NCBI RefSeq assembly: GCF_023703415.1
Contig: NZ_JAGMTU010000004.1
Coordinates: 186,001-250,000 of the forward strand
Source: Microbacterium sp. USTB-Y
GTDB lineage: Bacteria; Actinomycetota; Actinomycetes; Actinomycetales; Microbacteriaceae
Direction of reading: 5' to 3'
DNA length: 64,000 nucleotides
In this document: one piece after another, positions 16,110 through 25,705 of the stretch
How positions within the stretch are numbered: the first letter of the stretch is position 1
Layout: each line of letters begins with the position of its first letter
Translations under genes and position numbers: made by a program
The notes under the pieces: model-generated
What the model saw: only the letters and a program-made list of their open reading frames with translations
Database searches by the model: none
Told to the model about the DNA's origin: nothing

Positions 16110-18272
16110 CTATCGCACGGTCAGCGTCACGTACTGCGTCGTGTCACCCTGTGCCTGCTGCTCCAGCCGCATCCGCTCGTTGACGTACTGCAGAGCGAGG
16201 CCGCTGTTGCGGTTGACCAGGCGATAGGTGGTGGAGCCGTCGAGCGAGGTGCCGTCGGTCGCCACCCGCTGCAGGTACCACTGGTCGCTGCCGCCCGGGG
16301 TGCCGAGGCCCGCCGAGGTCAGCGGCTGGGCGTCGGCCTCCCGCGCCCCCACGGTGACGACGGCGTCGACCGCGCGCTTCGCGGCCGGGGTGCTGCCGGC
16401 GACCTGCAGGGTGCGGCCGGTGGACGAGTCGACGAGCCGGTAGAACCCGCTGTTCCCGCCGTCGCCCCTGGTGTCCTCGACCGGCTGGAGCTTCCAGGTG
16501 GAGACACCCGTCGCCGCACCGTTTCCGCCGTCCAGACCGGGCCCGCGGTTCGCGGTCACCGCCTTGCCTCCGACGCGCAGCACGTAGGCCGAGTCCGCGG
16601 TCACGGCATCGCCGGCAGTGTCCCGCGGCGCGTACTCCGTGCTCACGGCGGCGCTCCCGTCGCCGGCCGTCTGCGCGATGTCCACGACCTTGCCGTTCAG
16701 ATCCGAGATCGTCAGGAAGGAGCGCCCCGTGACGTTCTGGTTCGTCAGGCTGCCGTTGTCGAGAGAGGTGAGATAGCCGCCGTTGGAGCCGGCGGGCATG
16801 AGCCCGACGACCTTCCAGGAGTTCGGATCGCCCAGATCCGCCGTCTCGTACACGTTTCCGTCGTACCCCACGATCCGGTAGAGCCCCGAGAACGCGTTGT
16901 AGGAGATCGCCGACTCGTTGTTCGCCGACGGCAGGTACAGATGCTTCGAGATCGGATCCTTGTAGTACGCGCTGTTCGTGATGAGGTCGACGGTCTGCGC
17001 GGCGCCGGAGGACGGGTCCGTCTGGGTGACGTAGATGCCGCCCGTGACGACCTTGACGCCGTTCTCGTACTTGTCGTCGACGGCCTTGAGGGTCATGTCC
17101 TGCCCCGTCACCGGGTCGCGGTAGGAGACCGTGCGATCCGGCGCGGACTGCCCCGTCGCGTCGTTCACGATCGTGTGCGCCAGGGTGTTCGCCGTGTACG
17201 TCGCGCCGGAGGCGTCGGCGAACGCGATCAGATGGTCGGCGCCGACCTTCGCCGCCTGGTACGAGGCGTCGGCGTGCTCCCCCGAGCCGCGCCAGGCGAT
17301 GACGTCGGTCGTGGGGTCGTACGACACGTTCAGGCCGCCGATGGAGTTGACGTTCCCGTCGATGCCGCCGATCCCCGGCTGCGACCACGACCCGTCGTGC
17401 CACTTCTGCCAGGTGCCGCTGGCCATTCCGCCGCTGATCGGCGCGCGCGCCATCTCGGTCCAGCTGGCCAGGGTCGACGACGCCGGCTTCTTGTAGATCT
17501 TCACGTTGTAGGTGATGTAGAAGTAGCCGGTGGAGTAGTCGATGAACAGCCGGCACCCGGAGTTCCCGAACGGGTAGGACTGTCCCGGTGAGGCGGTGGC
17601 GTCGATGACCTGGTCGTCATCCCACGCCGACGTGAGCGCCGGCCCGGCGTACTGCCAGGTGCCGCCCTCGTCCTTGGAGGTCGCGAGCAGGATCCGGTTG
17701 TTGTGGTGGCCGGTGGAGACCTTGTCGGCGATCGTGGCGTTCGCGCCCTTGGTCTGCCAGGGGTCGAACTGGTACTCGTCGTTGAGCAGCGCATGCCAGG
17801 TGCCCTGGGGATCCACCCACACGCCGATGACGTCGCAGTGGTCGTCCTGCTGCGGCGACGGGATGGGGAACACCGGGTCCTTGTCGAGCTGGTAGCAGAT
17901 CGTGCCCGCGTCGGCGTAGTACGCGGGCGCCTCCGCCTTCTGCGTCGTGGTGCCCATGCCGGCGGACACCGCGCTCATGTCGGTGTTCGTGAAGGTGCGG
18001 GCCCACGCACTGGCGGGGTTCGTGCTGTACGCCGTGAGCGCGTTGGTCCAGTGGAACCGTCCGTCTCTGCCGAGGTAGGCGGATCCGGCGATGTCGCTGG
18101 TCAGGCCGCCCTTCATCGTCGTGCTGCCCGCAGCGACGTACTGCGGCGGGGACGGGACGGTGTCGGCCTGCGCGGCGGCGGGCAGAGCGAGCGCGAGGAC
18201 GGCGCCGGCGGCGAGAGCCGGGGTCATCCGCCACCAGCGGGCTTTGCGATGTGCGGTGCGGTGCGGTTTCAT
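16110..18272 (-). CDS. Secreted beta-propeller-like protein with C-terminal ricin-type lectin domain
   Basis: A 720-residue exported protein with a long Sec-type signal (basic n-region, hydrophobic core, cleavage near AQA-DT at about 36). Residues 45 to about 430 resemble five-bladed propeller glycosidase-like proteins (repeated WxDPxG and DYSTGYFYITYN strands). The last 180 residues have ricin B-like repeats (STWKLQPV, FYRLVDSSTGRTLQV, DQWYLQRV, YRLVNRNSGLALQ). It may be the extracellular glycan-degrading or glycan-binding part of island 2. Catalytic residues could not be assigned, so the enzyme activity is inference. Confidence 0.7.
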   Translation of the reverse strand: MKPHRTAHRKARWWRMTPALAAGAVLALALPAAAQADTVPSPPQYVAAGSTTMKGGLTSDIAGSAYLGRDGRFHWTNALTAYSTNPASAWARTFTNTDMSAVSAGMGTTTQKAEAPAYYADAGTICYQLDKDPVFPIPSPQQDDHCDVIGVWVDPQGTWHALLNDEYQFDPWQTKGANATIADKVSTGHHNNRILLATSKDEGGTWQYAGPALTSAWDDDQVIDATASPGQSYPFGNSGCRLFIDYSTGYFYITYNVKIYKKPASSTLASWTEMARAPISGGMASGTWQKWHDGSWSQPGIGGIDGNVNSIGGLNVSYDPTTDVIAWRGSGEHADASYQAAKVGADHLIAFADASGATYTANTLAHTIVNDATGQSAPDRTVSYRDPVTGQDMTLKAVDDKYENGVKVVTGGIYVTQTDPSSGAAQTVDLITNSAYYKDPISKHLYLPSANNESAISYNAFSGLYRIVGYDGNVYETADLGDPNSWKVVGLMPAGSNGGYLTSLDNGSLTNQNVTGRSFLTISDLNGKVVDIAQTAGDGSAAVSTEYAPRDTAGDAVTADSAYVLRVGGKAVTANRGPGLDGGNGAATGVSTWKLQPVEDTRGDGGNSGFYRLVDSSTGRTLQVAGSTPAAKRAVDAVVTVGAREADAQPLTSAGLGTPGGSDQWYLQRVATDGTSLDGSTTYRLVNRNSGLALQYVNERMRLEQQAQGDTTQYVTLTVR

Positions 18273-18320
18273 GGTGATGCCCTTTCCTTTTCCTCTTCGA
18301 AGCGGAGGGTTGGGGTGTGT

Positions 18321-18359
18321 CCTTCCCGTTCCCCACGTCGCAAGCGCGGAACGGGAAGG
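18321..18359 (-). terminator. Intercistronic hairpin after fucosidase 2
   Basis: Perfect 12-bp stem CCTTCCCGTTCC / GGAACGGGAAGG with a 15-base loop, between the fucosidase and the secreted-protein gene of the same operon. Confidence 0.5.
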
Positions 18360-18374
18360 CGCCCGCTCATGCGT

Positions 18375-19766
18375 TCACACGAGCGCGACGTCGGGGTTGG
18401 GCTCGATCGGGCCGCTCGCCGGGGCCGCAGGCGCCGTCTCGAGCACGAGCACGGACGGCATGCCGGTCGATGCCGGTGCCGGGAGCTGGACGGTGTGGCC
18501 GTCCAGCGGGGTGAAGGGCAGCTCTGCGCCGTCGGCCAGGGCGCGCACGGCGCGGAGGGCGATGCCGGCGGGCAGCGCGATGGTGAGCAGACCGGACACC
18601 GGGATGCGGACGACGATCGCATGCACGACGCCCGCCGGTCCTCGTTCCGGGGTCCCCGTCCCGAGGGGCGCCGTGTAGAAGCCCCATCCGGGGTAGGCCC
18701 ACCCGTCCGCGGGGCCGCTGTCGTGGACGGCCGCCCCGTTCGCCGCCATCCACGCGCCGACCTCGTCGGCCAGGGCGACCTCGACGGGGGCGAGGGAGCC
18801 GTCGCCGCGCGGCCCGAAGTTCAGCAGCAGGTTCCCGCCGAGGCTCACGGTCTGCGCGAGCTGCTCCACGACCTGCGCCGGGGTCTTGCGCCCGTGCTCG
18901 GCCCAGGCGGAGTCGTGGAAGCCCCAGCTCGCCTGCGTGAGCGTGGCGCAGGCCTCCCAGTCGTGCGCGGTCACGGACAGGTCCCAGGGTGCGGGGAGGC
19001 GCCGCTCGTAGCCGCTCTCGTAGTCGCCCATGAGGACGCCGTTCGAGTCGAAGTGCCGCGCTCCGCGATCGTCGGCGCGCAGGCGGCTGTTCACGATCGC
19101 CCCCGGGATCCGCTCCTTGAGCAGCCGCTCGATCTCGTGCGTCCAGCCGCCGCTCGCCTTGACCGACTCGTCCCAGGTGCCGTCGAACCAGAAGCCGCGC
19201 ACGTGGGGATACCTCTCTGCGAGCTCGAGGAGCTGATCGGTCGCGAAGCGGAGGTAGCGCTCGAAGGCCTCGCGGTCCTCGTCGGACTCGAGGGCGGAGC
19301 GCCAGTCGGGGTGATGCCAGTCCAGCACCGAGTAGTAGAGGTGCGTGGAGAGTCCCTCGGCGCGATAGGCGTCGAGGATCTCGCCGAGCACATCTCGACC
19401 GGAGGGCGTGGCGGCGACGGAGAAGTCGGTGTAGGCGCTCGGCCACAGGCAGAAGCCGTCGTGGTGCTTGGTCGTGACGGTCACGTAGCGCGCGCCCATC
19501 CGCTTCGCCGTGCGCGCCCACTCACCGGGATCGAACCCCTCGAGGGTGAAGTCCGCGGTGAGCACCGCCCAGTCCTCGCGGCTCACGTCGGCGGACTGCA
19601 TGAGGAACTCGGAGGCGAACTCGATCGTGCGCCCCCGCCAGGTGCCGGCGGGGAGCGCGTAGAGGCCCCAGTGCACGAACTGACCGAGCCGATCGGCGCG
19701 GAAGGCCCGCATCGTCGGATCCTCGCGGCGCCCGAGGCCGTCCGCGCCGTATTGCAGCGGGATCAC
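18375..19766 (-). CDS. Alpha-L-fucosidase (GH29), second copy
   Basis: GH29 enzyme of 463 residues without a signal peptide. QFVHWGLYALPAG (about 29-41) and TTKHHDGFCLWPS (98-110) are conserved, and the nucleophile is D195 in FWFDGTWDE. A C-terminal beta-sandwich follows from about residue 360. It is only distantly similar to the copy at 13.4 kb and so is a different subgroup rather than a recent duplicate. GTG 19766 was chosen because it overlaps the DUF2264 stop (GTGA) and has GGAGG four bases upstream; longer frames would run into that gene. Confidence 0.88.
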   Translation of the reverse strand: MIPLQYGADGLGRREDPTMRAFRADRLGQFVHWGLYALPAGTWRGRTIEFASEFLMQSADVSREDWAVLTADFTLEGFDPGEWARTAKRMGARYVTVTTKHHDGFCLWPSAYTDFSVAATPSGRDVLGEILDAYRAEGLSTHLYYSVLDWHHPDWRSALESDEDREAFERYLRFATDQLLELAERYPHVRGFWFDGTWDESVKASGGWTHEIERLLKERIPGAIVNSRLRADDRGARHFDSNGVLMGDYESGYERRLPAPWDLSVTAHDWEACATLTQASWGFHDSAWAEHGRKTPAQVVEQLAQTVSLGGNLLLNFGPRGDGSLAPVEVALADEVGAWMAANGAAVHDSGPADGWAYPGWGFYTAPLGTGTPERGPAGVVHAIVVRIPVSGLLTIALPAGIALRAVRALADGAELPFTPLDGHTVQLPAPASTGMPSVLVLETAPAAPASGPIEPNPDVALV

Positions 19767-21778
19767 CGCGCCTCCCCTCTCGGACCGGTGAGCCCGGGAT
19801 GACCGTCCCAGGGGACGAAGGTCGCGAGGTCGAACTCCGCGCGGCGGCCCGAGGCCCAGTCGACGCGGACGTGCGTGCGGTCGACATGGACGCGGACCCG
19901 GTCGCGCCAGCCCTGCGGATCGACGGCGCCGCCCCGCTCCAGCACGTGAAGCGTCACGACGACGGTGTCGCCGGTGCCGGTCCGGCCCCGCAGCGCGGGG
20001 GTCGCGGAGTGCGAACCCATCGCGTTCGCGTCGCGGTAGGCGAACACCTGAGCGCGCTCCGGAGCCTCTCCCCCGGCAGCACCCGGTTCGGGGGCGTCCC
20101 AGCCGTGCAGCCCGATGACCGCGGCGAGCAGACCGTCGCGGCCCTGGGCCCATGCCCCGTCCTCGAAGACGCCGGCCGGGAGTCCGCGGTCATCCGCGAC
20201 CATCCAGCCCCCCTCGCGCATCGGCCACGGCCGATCGGTCTGCACGAGATGCGCGCGCACCTCCGCCGTGCCGTCGCCCGCGGTCACCGTCGTCACGGCC
20301 GTCCCCGGCAGGGCGCGGCGGTGCAGCTGGGGCACGTGGACGGATCCGGCGAGCTCTCCCTCGACCCGCATGGCGCGCAGCGCACTGCGCCGGCTGCCGG
20401 CTCCCTCGTCGTCGAGGAGCGCGAGATGGGAGTCGATCGCGTCCTCCCAGGCCGCTCCCGTCCCCGGCGCCGTGTGCGTCGAGTAGGCGAACTTCGCGTA
20501 GTGCGGGTCGTCGCGGTCCTCGTCCTCGCCGACGGGCAGCGTGGCGTGGTCCGACCCGTGGTTCGCCATCCGCACGATGCCGTCCTCCGCGGCGCGGAGC
20601 ACCCAGCCGACGGGCTCGACGGGCACGGTGAACGCGCCGCGATCGGCGGGCAGCGCCTCCTCCACCGCGGTCCAGACGGATGCGGTCGCGGGCTGCGCGA
20701 GCCCGAGGAACCCGATTCCCGCCAGGTACGGGGATCCGAAGCCGCTGTAGTCCTGGCACATCGGCTCGAACGCGTCGTACCACCCGAGGGTCAGCGGCGC
20801 GTCGACGCCGACCCCGTGGGCGGTGAAGCGCGCGAGCGCGCCGGAGGCGAGCCGCCGGGTCTGCCCGGGGGTGAGCGCGCTCGCCCCCGACGCGTCCGCG
20901 CACCAGAAGGCGGCGAGCGCGGCCGTGCGGTAGGTCAGCGACCGGCCCTGATGAAGGAGCGAGCCGTCGGCGGCGACCATGTGCGCCTGGGACGCGGTGA
21001 AGTCGTGCAGCCGCTCGAGGTGCCGCTGCCCCTCGGGCGTGTGCACGGCATCGGTCATGCGGTACCAGGCCCACAGGTAGGGATGGATCGCCCAGGCGTT
21101 GTAGTAGTCGACCGCGTGCTCGGGGCCGTCGGTGTACCAGCCGTCGCCGAGGTACCAGCTCTCCACCCGGGCCACGTTGCGGGGCGTCTGCAGACCGCGC
21201 ACGTCTTCGCCGACCGAGCGCAGGAACCCCTCGGCCATCGCGGGGAACAGCTGCCAGTTGTTCTGCCACACCTCGCAGCGGGCGTGATGACGCAGCCACT
21301 CCGCGATCTGGAGTTGCTCAGGACGCGTGAGCCCCGCCCACAGCCGTTCCCGGCTGACGTGCAGGGAGAACGCGATGTTCGCGGCCTCGACGATCGAGTT
21401 CGTGATCCCGGTCAGCGGCAGCCGGCAGCTGACGCCCCGGGGCCACTCCTCCCCACCGCCGGGCCTGGTGCCGGCGAGGAGCGCCCGGGAGTAGTACTCC
21501 AGGTGCTCCTGGACCGCGGGCTCCGCGGGGTCGGCGGCACCGGCGATCCGCGGGGCGGCGAGCAGGAACGACCGGCCGACGGCCTCCATCCCCTCGCGGC
21601 GCACCCCGTCGCCCGTGATGCGTCCCGGCAGGCGCGGCAGGGCGCCCTCCGCGCTGGCGTGCCGGCGCACCTGGCCCAGCCAGTCGTCCGCCACCGCCTC
21701 CCAGCGCGCCCTGCCCCAGCCCGTGAACGGGGAGAGGACCGGATCCATCGCGATCGTCGTCGAGATGTCTTCCCTCAC
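19763..21778 (-). CDS. DUF2264-domain protein
   Basis: A 671-residue cytoplasmic protein matching DUF2264 (COG4289): N-terminal SPFTGWGRARWEAVADDW, a (alpha/alpha)-barrel-like middle with WQNNWQLFPAMAEGF and DGWYTDGPEHAVDYYNAWAI, and the diagnostic DYSGFGSPYLAG. A C-terminal beta domain follows. The fold resembles heparinase/unsaturated-glycan lyases and hydrolases, and the family sits beside oligosaccharide importers; its reaction is not established. GTG 21778 is preceded by AGAGGAG at suitable spacing; ATG 21748 is the alternative. It is coupled to the fucosidase downstream. Confidence 0.75.
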   Translation of the reverse strand: MREDISTTIAMDPVLSPFTGWGRARWEAVADDWLGQVRRHASAEGALPRLPGRITGDGVRREGMEAVGRSFLLAAPRIAGAADPAEPAVQEHLEYYSRALLAGTRPGGGEEWPRGVSCRLPLTGITNSIVEAANIAFSLHVSRERLWAGLTRPEQLQIAEWLRHHARCEVWQNNWQLFPAMAEGFLRSVGEDVRGLQTPRNVARVESWYLGDGWYTDGPEHAVDYYNAWAIHPYLWAWYRMTDAVHTPEGQRHLERLHDFTASQAHMVAADGSLLHQGRSLTYRTAALAAFWCADASGASALTPGQTRRLASGALARFTAHGVGVDAPLTLGWYDAFEPMCQDYSGFGSPYLAGIGFLGLAQPATASVWTAVEEALPADRGAFTVPVEPVGWVLRAAEDGIVRMANHGSDHATLPVGEDEDRDDPHYAKFAYSTHTAPGTGAAWEDAIDSHLALLDDEGAGSRRSALRAMRVEGELAGSVHVPQLHRRALPGTAVTTVTAGDGTAEVRAHLVQTDRPWPMREGGWMVADDRGLPAGVFEDGAWAQGRDGLLAAVIGLHGWDAPEPGAAGGEAPERAQVFAYRDANAMGSHSATPALRGRTGTGDTVVVTLHVLERGGAVDPQGWRDRVRVHVDRTHVRVDWASGRRAEFDLATFVPWDGHPGLTGPRGEAR

Positions 21779-21828
21779 GGTTCCCACTCCTCTGTCGCCC
21801 TCTCCCGCGTCCACGGATCCTCTGCGTC

Positions 21829-23490
21829 TCAGGCGCTCGGGGACGGGCTGGCCGTCGCGCCGCTCAGCGCCTTCTGGAACTCGGAGCGGATGGTGTCGCC
21901 GCCCGCGCTCTTCCACGTGGAGATCGCGCTCTTCACATCGTTCAGCGAACCACGCCCGGCGATGAAGTTGGTCACCGCGTCCGAGACGGGCTTCGCGATC
22001 GTGAGGCCCTGCTTCGCGTTCGTCGGGCTGAACAGGCCCAGGGTCGGATCCGCGACGCCGATCGGCACGAGCTTCGCATACGCGTCGTGGAGCACCTTGA
22101 TGGCGTCCGGGAACTGCGGCGAGTACAGCGTGTTCGGGCCCGCCGCGAGGTACTTCCACGGCACGGCGGTGTTCAGGGCCGCCGCGGGAGTCGGGATCGG
22201 GTTGCCCTTATCGTCGCGGGTGTAGTCGGTGCCCTCGGCGCCGTAGTTCATGAGGAGATACTCCTCGCTGCCGAACGGCGCCGCGAGGAAGTTCGCGACC
22301 TGCAGCACCTGCCTGATGTGGTCGGCGCTGCCCTTCTTCACCATCGTCCAGGCGAAGTCGATGTTGTCGAGCCAGACCGTGGCCTTGCCGCCCGTGGCGC
22401 TGAACGGGATGAACGGGACGACCTTGTTCGCGGGGTTCGCCGCGGGCACGGTCTGCTGATAGCCGCCCGGCTTTCCGAACGCCGGCAGCCCGTCGTAGAT
22501 CTGCGCGACCTGGCCGGAGATGAACGCGTTCGACATCTGCGACTTCGTCCAGCCCTCGCTGCCGGGGGCGAAGCAGCCGGCAGCGTAGAGCTTCTGCACG
22601 AAGGACACCATCTCCAGGTACTCCGGCGTCTCGATGTCCTTCACCAGCTTGCCGTTCTTCATCGTCCAGTTGAACGGGACGTGGAAGATGTGCTCGAACG
22701 GGACGAGCCCGAACTTCGTGCTGCCGAGCGCCCAGCGGTTGGCGCCGGTGAGCTGCTTCGCGAGGGAGAGGTAGTCGTCCGCGTTCTTGATGGCCGACGT
22801 GTCCGTGACGCCCGCGGCCTCGAAGAACGTCTGGTTGATGAAACCGGATCCGCCGGTCATTCCGCGCGGGATCGGGATGCCGTAGAGCTTTCCGTTCTGC
22901 ACCGCCGGCTTCCAGAACGCCTGCGGGATGTTGGCGAGGTTCGGGTAGTCCTTGGACTTGTCGCCTGCGAGGAACGGGGTGAGGTCCTGACAGGCCGACT
23001 CCAGGAAGCCGATGATGTCGGCGATCGCGGCGCCGTCGTTGAGCATGAGATCGGGCATGTCGCCACCCGCGATCACGGTGTTGAGCTTGGTGTCGTAGTC
23101 GTCGCTCGACACCGCGGTGATGTCGACCGTCCCGCCGAGGCGCTTGTCGATCTCCTGCCAGGCCGGGTTCGACGCCATCGGGGTCGGCGGCGGCCCGAAG
23201 ATGTTCGTGATCGCGGTGATCTTCTGCCCCTTCAGGAACGGCGCCGGCACCGAGCGGAAGGGCTTCGCCGGGTAGTTGAAGAAGGCCGCGGGGACGCCCT
23301 CCGCGGTCCCGGCGAGGTCGGGCGTGGCGCCGTTCAGCGGGATGTACTTCGGCAGCACGGAGGCCGAGGCGGCGGACGCGTTCAGTGCGCCCTTCGTGCC
23401 GCAGCCGGCGAGCGAGCCCGCGGTGGCGACGCCGAGGACGCTGAGGGCGGCGAAGGACAGGAAGGTCCGCCGGTTCGTTTCGAGAGCCAC
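21829..23490 (-). CDS. Oligosaccharide ABC transporter, LplA/YtcQ-type binding lipoprotein
   Basis: Solute-binding protein of 553 residues. The start is GTG with AAGGAG six bases upstream; a longer frame is not credible. A twin-arginine-like NRRTFLSFAAL and a lipobox (SLAGC) give a lipid-anchored protein. Family 1-type features follow: GGDMPDLMLNDGA, GIPIPRGMTGGSG, GWTKSQMSNAF and a long C-terminal lobe. Together with the two upstream permeases it matches LplABC/YtcQP-like importers, which commonly carry plant or host oligosaccharides. Confidence 0.87.
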   Translation of the reverse strand: MALETNRRTFLSFAALSVLGVATAGSLAGCGTKGALNASAASASVLPKYIPLNGATPDLAGTAEGVPAAFFNYPAKPFRSVPAPFLKGQKITAITNIFGPPPTPMASNPAWQEIDKRLGGTVDITAVSSDDYDTKLNTVIAGGDMPDLMLNDGAAIADIIGFLESACQDLTPFLAGDKSKDYPNLANIPQAFWKPAVQNGKLYGIPIPRGMTGGSGFINQTFFEAAGVTDTSAIKNADDYLSLAKQLTGANRWALGSTKFGLVPFEHIFHVPFNWTMKNGKLVKDIETPEYLEMVSFVQKLYAAGCFAPGSEGWTKSQMSNAFISGQVAQIYDGLPAFGKPGGYQQTVPAANPANKVVPFIPFSATGGKATVWLDNIDFAWTMVKKGSADHIRQVLQVANFLAAPFGSEEYLLMNYGAEGTDYTRDDKGNPIPTPAAALNTAVPWKYLAAGPNTLYSPQFPDAIKVLHDAYAKLVPIGVADPTLGLFSPTNAKQGLTIAKPVSDAVTNFIAGRGSLNDVKSAISTWKSAGGDTIRSEFQKALSGATASPSPSA

Positions 23491-23537
23491 GAGGGGCTCC
23501 TTTCTGTACAGGGTGGATCGATCGGGTGGAGCGGGCC

Positions 23538-24488
23538 TCAGCCCTTGACGGCGCCGGTGAGGACGCCCTTGGTGAAGTACTTCTGCAGAAACGGGTAGAC
23601 GAGCAGGATCGGGATGACGCTGATCACGACGACGGCCATCTGGATCGCCTGGGACGGCGCGGAGATCTCGCCGACCGAGGCGGTGTCGAGCGGGGATCCC
23701 AGCAGCACGTACTGGCGCAGGATCATCGACAGCGGCCACATGTCGCTGTCGAGGTAGAGCATCGCGTTGAAGAACGCGTTCCAGTAGGCGACCGCGTAGA
23801 ACAGGCCGACGACCGCGAGGACGCCCTTCGACAGCGGCAGCACGATCCTCACGAGGATGCGGAAGTCGCCGGCGCCGTCGATCCTCGCCGCTTCGAAGAG
23901 CTCCTGCGGAAGCCCCATGAAGAACGAGCGGACGACGACGAGGTTGAACGCCGAGATCAGCGTCGGCAGCACGAGCGCCGCATAGCTGCCGAGCAGTCCG
24001 AGCTGCTTGACCATGAGGAAGCTCGGGATGATGCCCGGCGTGAAGAGCATCGTGAACAGCGCCGTCAGCAGGATGAACCGGCCGAAGGCGAGATCGCGGC
24101 GGGAGAGCCCGTAGGCCATGCCGACCGTCGCGGCGAGCGAGCACAGCGTGCCGATCACGGTGATGAGCATGCTGCGCACGAGCGCGGCGGTGACGATGCC
24201 GCCCGAGAAGATCGTCTCGTAGGCCGCGAGCGTCGGGTGCAGCGGGAAGAGCACCAGGCCGTTGGCGTTCGCGATGTCGGTGCTGTCCGAGAGGCTCGTC
24301 GAGATCACCGTGAGGAACGGGTAGATGGTCGCGATGCAGATGAGCACGACGACGAGTGCTTTGCCCGCGGTCCCGAGGCGGCTGGGCTTCTCCATCCAGG
24401 CGGGCCGCGCGGACTCGGTCCTGCGCCGCCCGCGTCGCGTGCGGGGCATGACGACCGCCCTGGTCGTGAGCTGAGCGTCACTTGCCAC
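23538..24488 (-). CDS. Carbohydrate ABC transporter permease, YtcP type
   Basis: MalG-like permease of 316 residues. The first helix follows a basic tail. Family features are YPFLTVISTSLSD near residue 55 and the coupling loop ELFEAARIDGAGDFRILVRIVLP. GTG 24488 overlaps the preceding permease by 11 bases, with AAGGGG upstream. It pairs with the next gene to form the membrane channel of the island-2 importer. As with ngcEFG, no ATPase gene is present. Confidence 0.88.
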   Translation of the reverse strand: MASDAQLTTRAVVMPRTRRGRRRTESARPAWMEKPSRLGTAGKALVVVLICIATIYPFLTVISTSLSDSTDIANANGLVLFPLHPTLAAYETIFSGGIVTAALVRSMLITVIGTLCSLAATVGMAYGLSRRDLAFGRFILLTALFTMLFTPGIIPSFLMVKQLGLLGSYAALVLPTLISAFNLVVVRSFFMGLPQELFEAARIDGAGDFRILVRIVLPLSKGVLAVVGLFYAVAYWNAFFNAMLYLDSDMWPLSMILRQYVLLGSPLDTASVGEISAPSQAIQMAVVVISVIPILLVYPFLQKYFTKGVLTGAVKG

Positions 24489-25536
24489 GGGAGTACACCC
24501 CTTCCTGGCCGAACAGATGCGCGACCTTGTTGGCGCCGAGCACGAGCGCGAGGCCCACGACGCCCTTCACGAGACCGACGGCGGCCGCCGGGCCCCACTG
24601 CCCGTTCTGGATGCCGTGGTAGTAGACCCAGGTGTCGAGCACCTCGCCCGCGCCCGCGCCGACGTTGTCGCGCTGCAGGACGATCTGCTCGAAGCCGACG
24701 GAGAGGATGCTCCCCAGGTTCAGGATGAGCAGCAGGATGATGACCGGCATGATCCCGGGGATCGTGATCGTCTTCATGCGCTGCCAGGGACCCGCGCCGT
24801 CCACGGCGGCCGCCTCGTACAGCTCCTGGTCGATGTTCATGAGGGCGGCGAGGAAGATGATCGTGCCCCAGCCGGCGTCCTTCCAGGCGGACTGGATCGA
24901 CACCAGGAACGGGAAGAACCAGGGCGTGGTCATCGCCTCGAACGGCTGCAGGCCCATCGCCTGCATGAGATGCGGCACGACCCCGGTCGCACCGAGCACC
25001 TGTCCGAAGATCGACACGATGATGACCCAGCCGAGGAAGTGCGGCAGGTAGACGACGCTCTGCACGAACTTGCGGATCCGGTTCGACATGATGCTGTTCA
25101 GCAGTAGCGCCAGCATGATCGGGATCGGGAAGAACAGCACGAGCTGGAGACCGGTGATCACCAGCGTGTTGCGCAGCGCCTGCCAGAACGTGGGATCCCC
25201 GAAGATCTTCACGAAGTTGTCGAATCCGACCCATGCGCTGTCGATGAAGCCGAGGTAGGGCTGGTAGTCCTCGAACGCGATGATGTTGCCCGGCAGCGGC
25301 AGCCAGTGGAACACGACGAAGTACAGGAATCCCGGGGCGATGAGCAGGAGCATCACCCGGTCGCGCTTGATCCGTTCCCAGAGGCTGCGCTTGCGGTGCG
25401 CCGGCACGCCGGCCGTCGCGGCGGTACGGCGGCGGCCCTTCGACGCGGGACGTGCGGGGTGCGCGGGGCGCATGTCCGCGGCGCCTTCGCCCGGAGTCGT
25501 CGTGCTCTGCACGAGCGGCTCGCTGTAACTGCTCAT
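24478..25536 (-). CDS. Carbohydrate ABC transporter permease, LplB type
   Basis: MalF/LplB-like permease of 352 residues. The N-terminal tail is long and polar, followed by VFHWLPLPGNIIAFEDYQPY, typical of this subfamily. Six helices and a coupling loop (ELYEAAAVDGAGPWQRMKTITIP) are visible. It is the first gene of the leftward island-2 operon; a LacI-type operator lies about 50 bases upstream of its ATG. Confidence 0.88.
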   Translation of the reverse strand: MSSYSEPLVQSTTTPGEGAADMRPAHPARPASKGRRRTAATAGVPAHRKRSLWERIKRDRVMLLLIAPGFLYFVVFHWLPLPGNIIAFEDYQPYLGFIDSAWVGFDNFVKIFGDPTFWQALRNTLVITGLQLVLFFPIPIMLALLLNSIMSNRIRKFVQSVVYLPHFLGWVIIVSIFGQVLGATGVVPHLMQAMGLQPFEAMTTPWFFPFLVSIQSAWKDAGWGTIIFLAALMNIDQELYEAAAVDGAGPWQRMKTITIPGIMPVIILLLILNLGSILSVGFEQIVLQRDNVGAGAGEVLDTWVYYHGIQNGQWGPAAAVGLVKGVVGLALVLGANKVAHLFGQEGVYSRGK

Positions 25537-25583
25537 CTTCGACCTCGACCTGCGACGGGAAACTTCATCGTTGTCCGCAAGAG

Positions 25584-25601
25584 CTAGAAAGCGCTTGCTG
25601 T
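25584..25601. promoter_or_regulatory. LacI-type operator O2 (leftward operon)
   Basis: CTAGAAAGCGCTTGCTGT, centred on the palindrome AAGCGCTT. It matches operator O1 at 25718 in 13 of 18 positions and lies about 50 bases before the first permease. Confidence 0.6.
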
Positions 25602-25705
25602 GTTGCGAACGTACCCGACGGGATCCGGGCTGTCAACGATCACGCGAGTTTTCGTCGAAACGTTGATTTTCAGAGCATCGGATCCCGCAAGTTCCACAAC
25701 TGCGG

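Noticed and set aside
25633-25666. TCAACG ... CGTTGA inverted repeat and AACGTT in the island-2 divergent region
   Set aside because: The arms are six bases and 22 bases apart, and do not resemble the two GCGC-centred operators; kept only as background.
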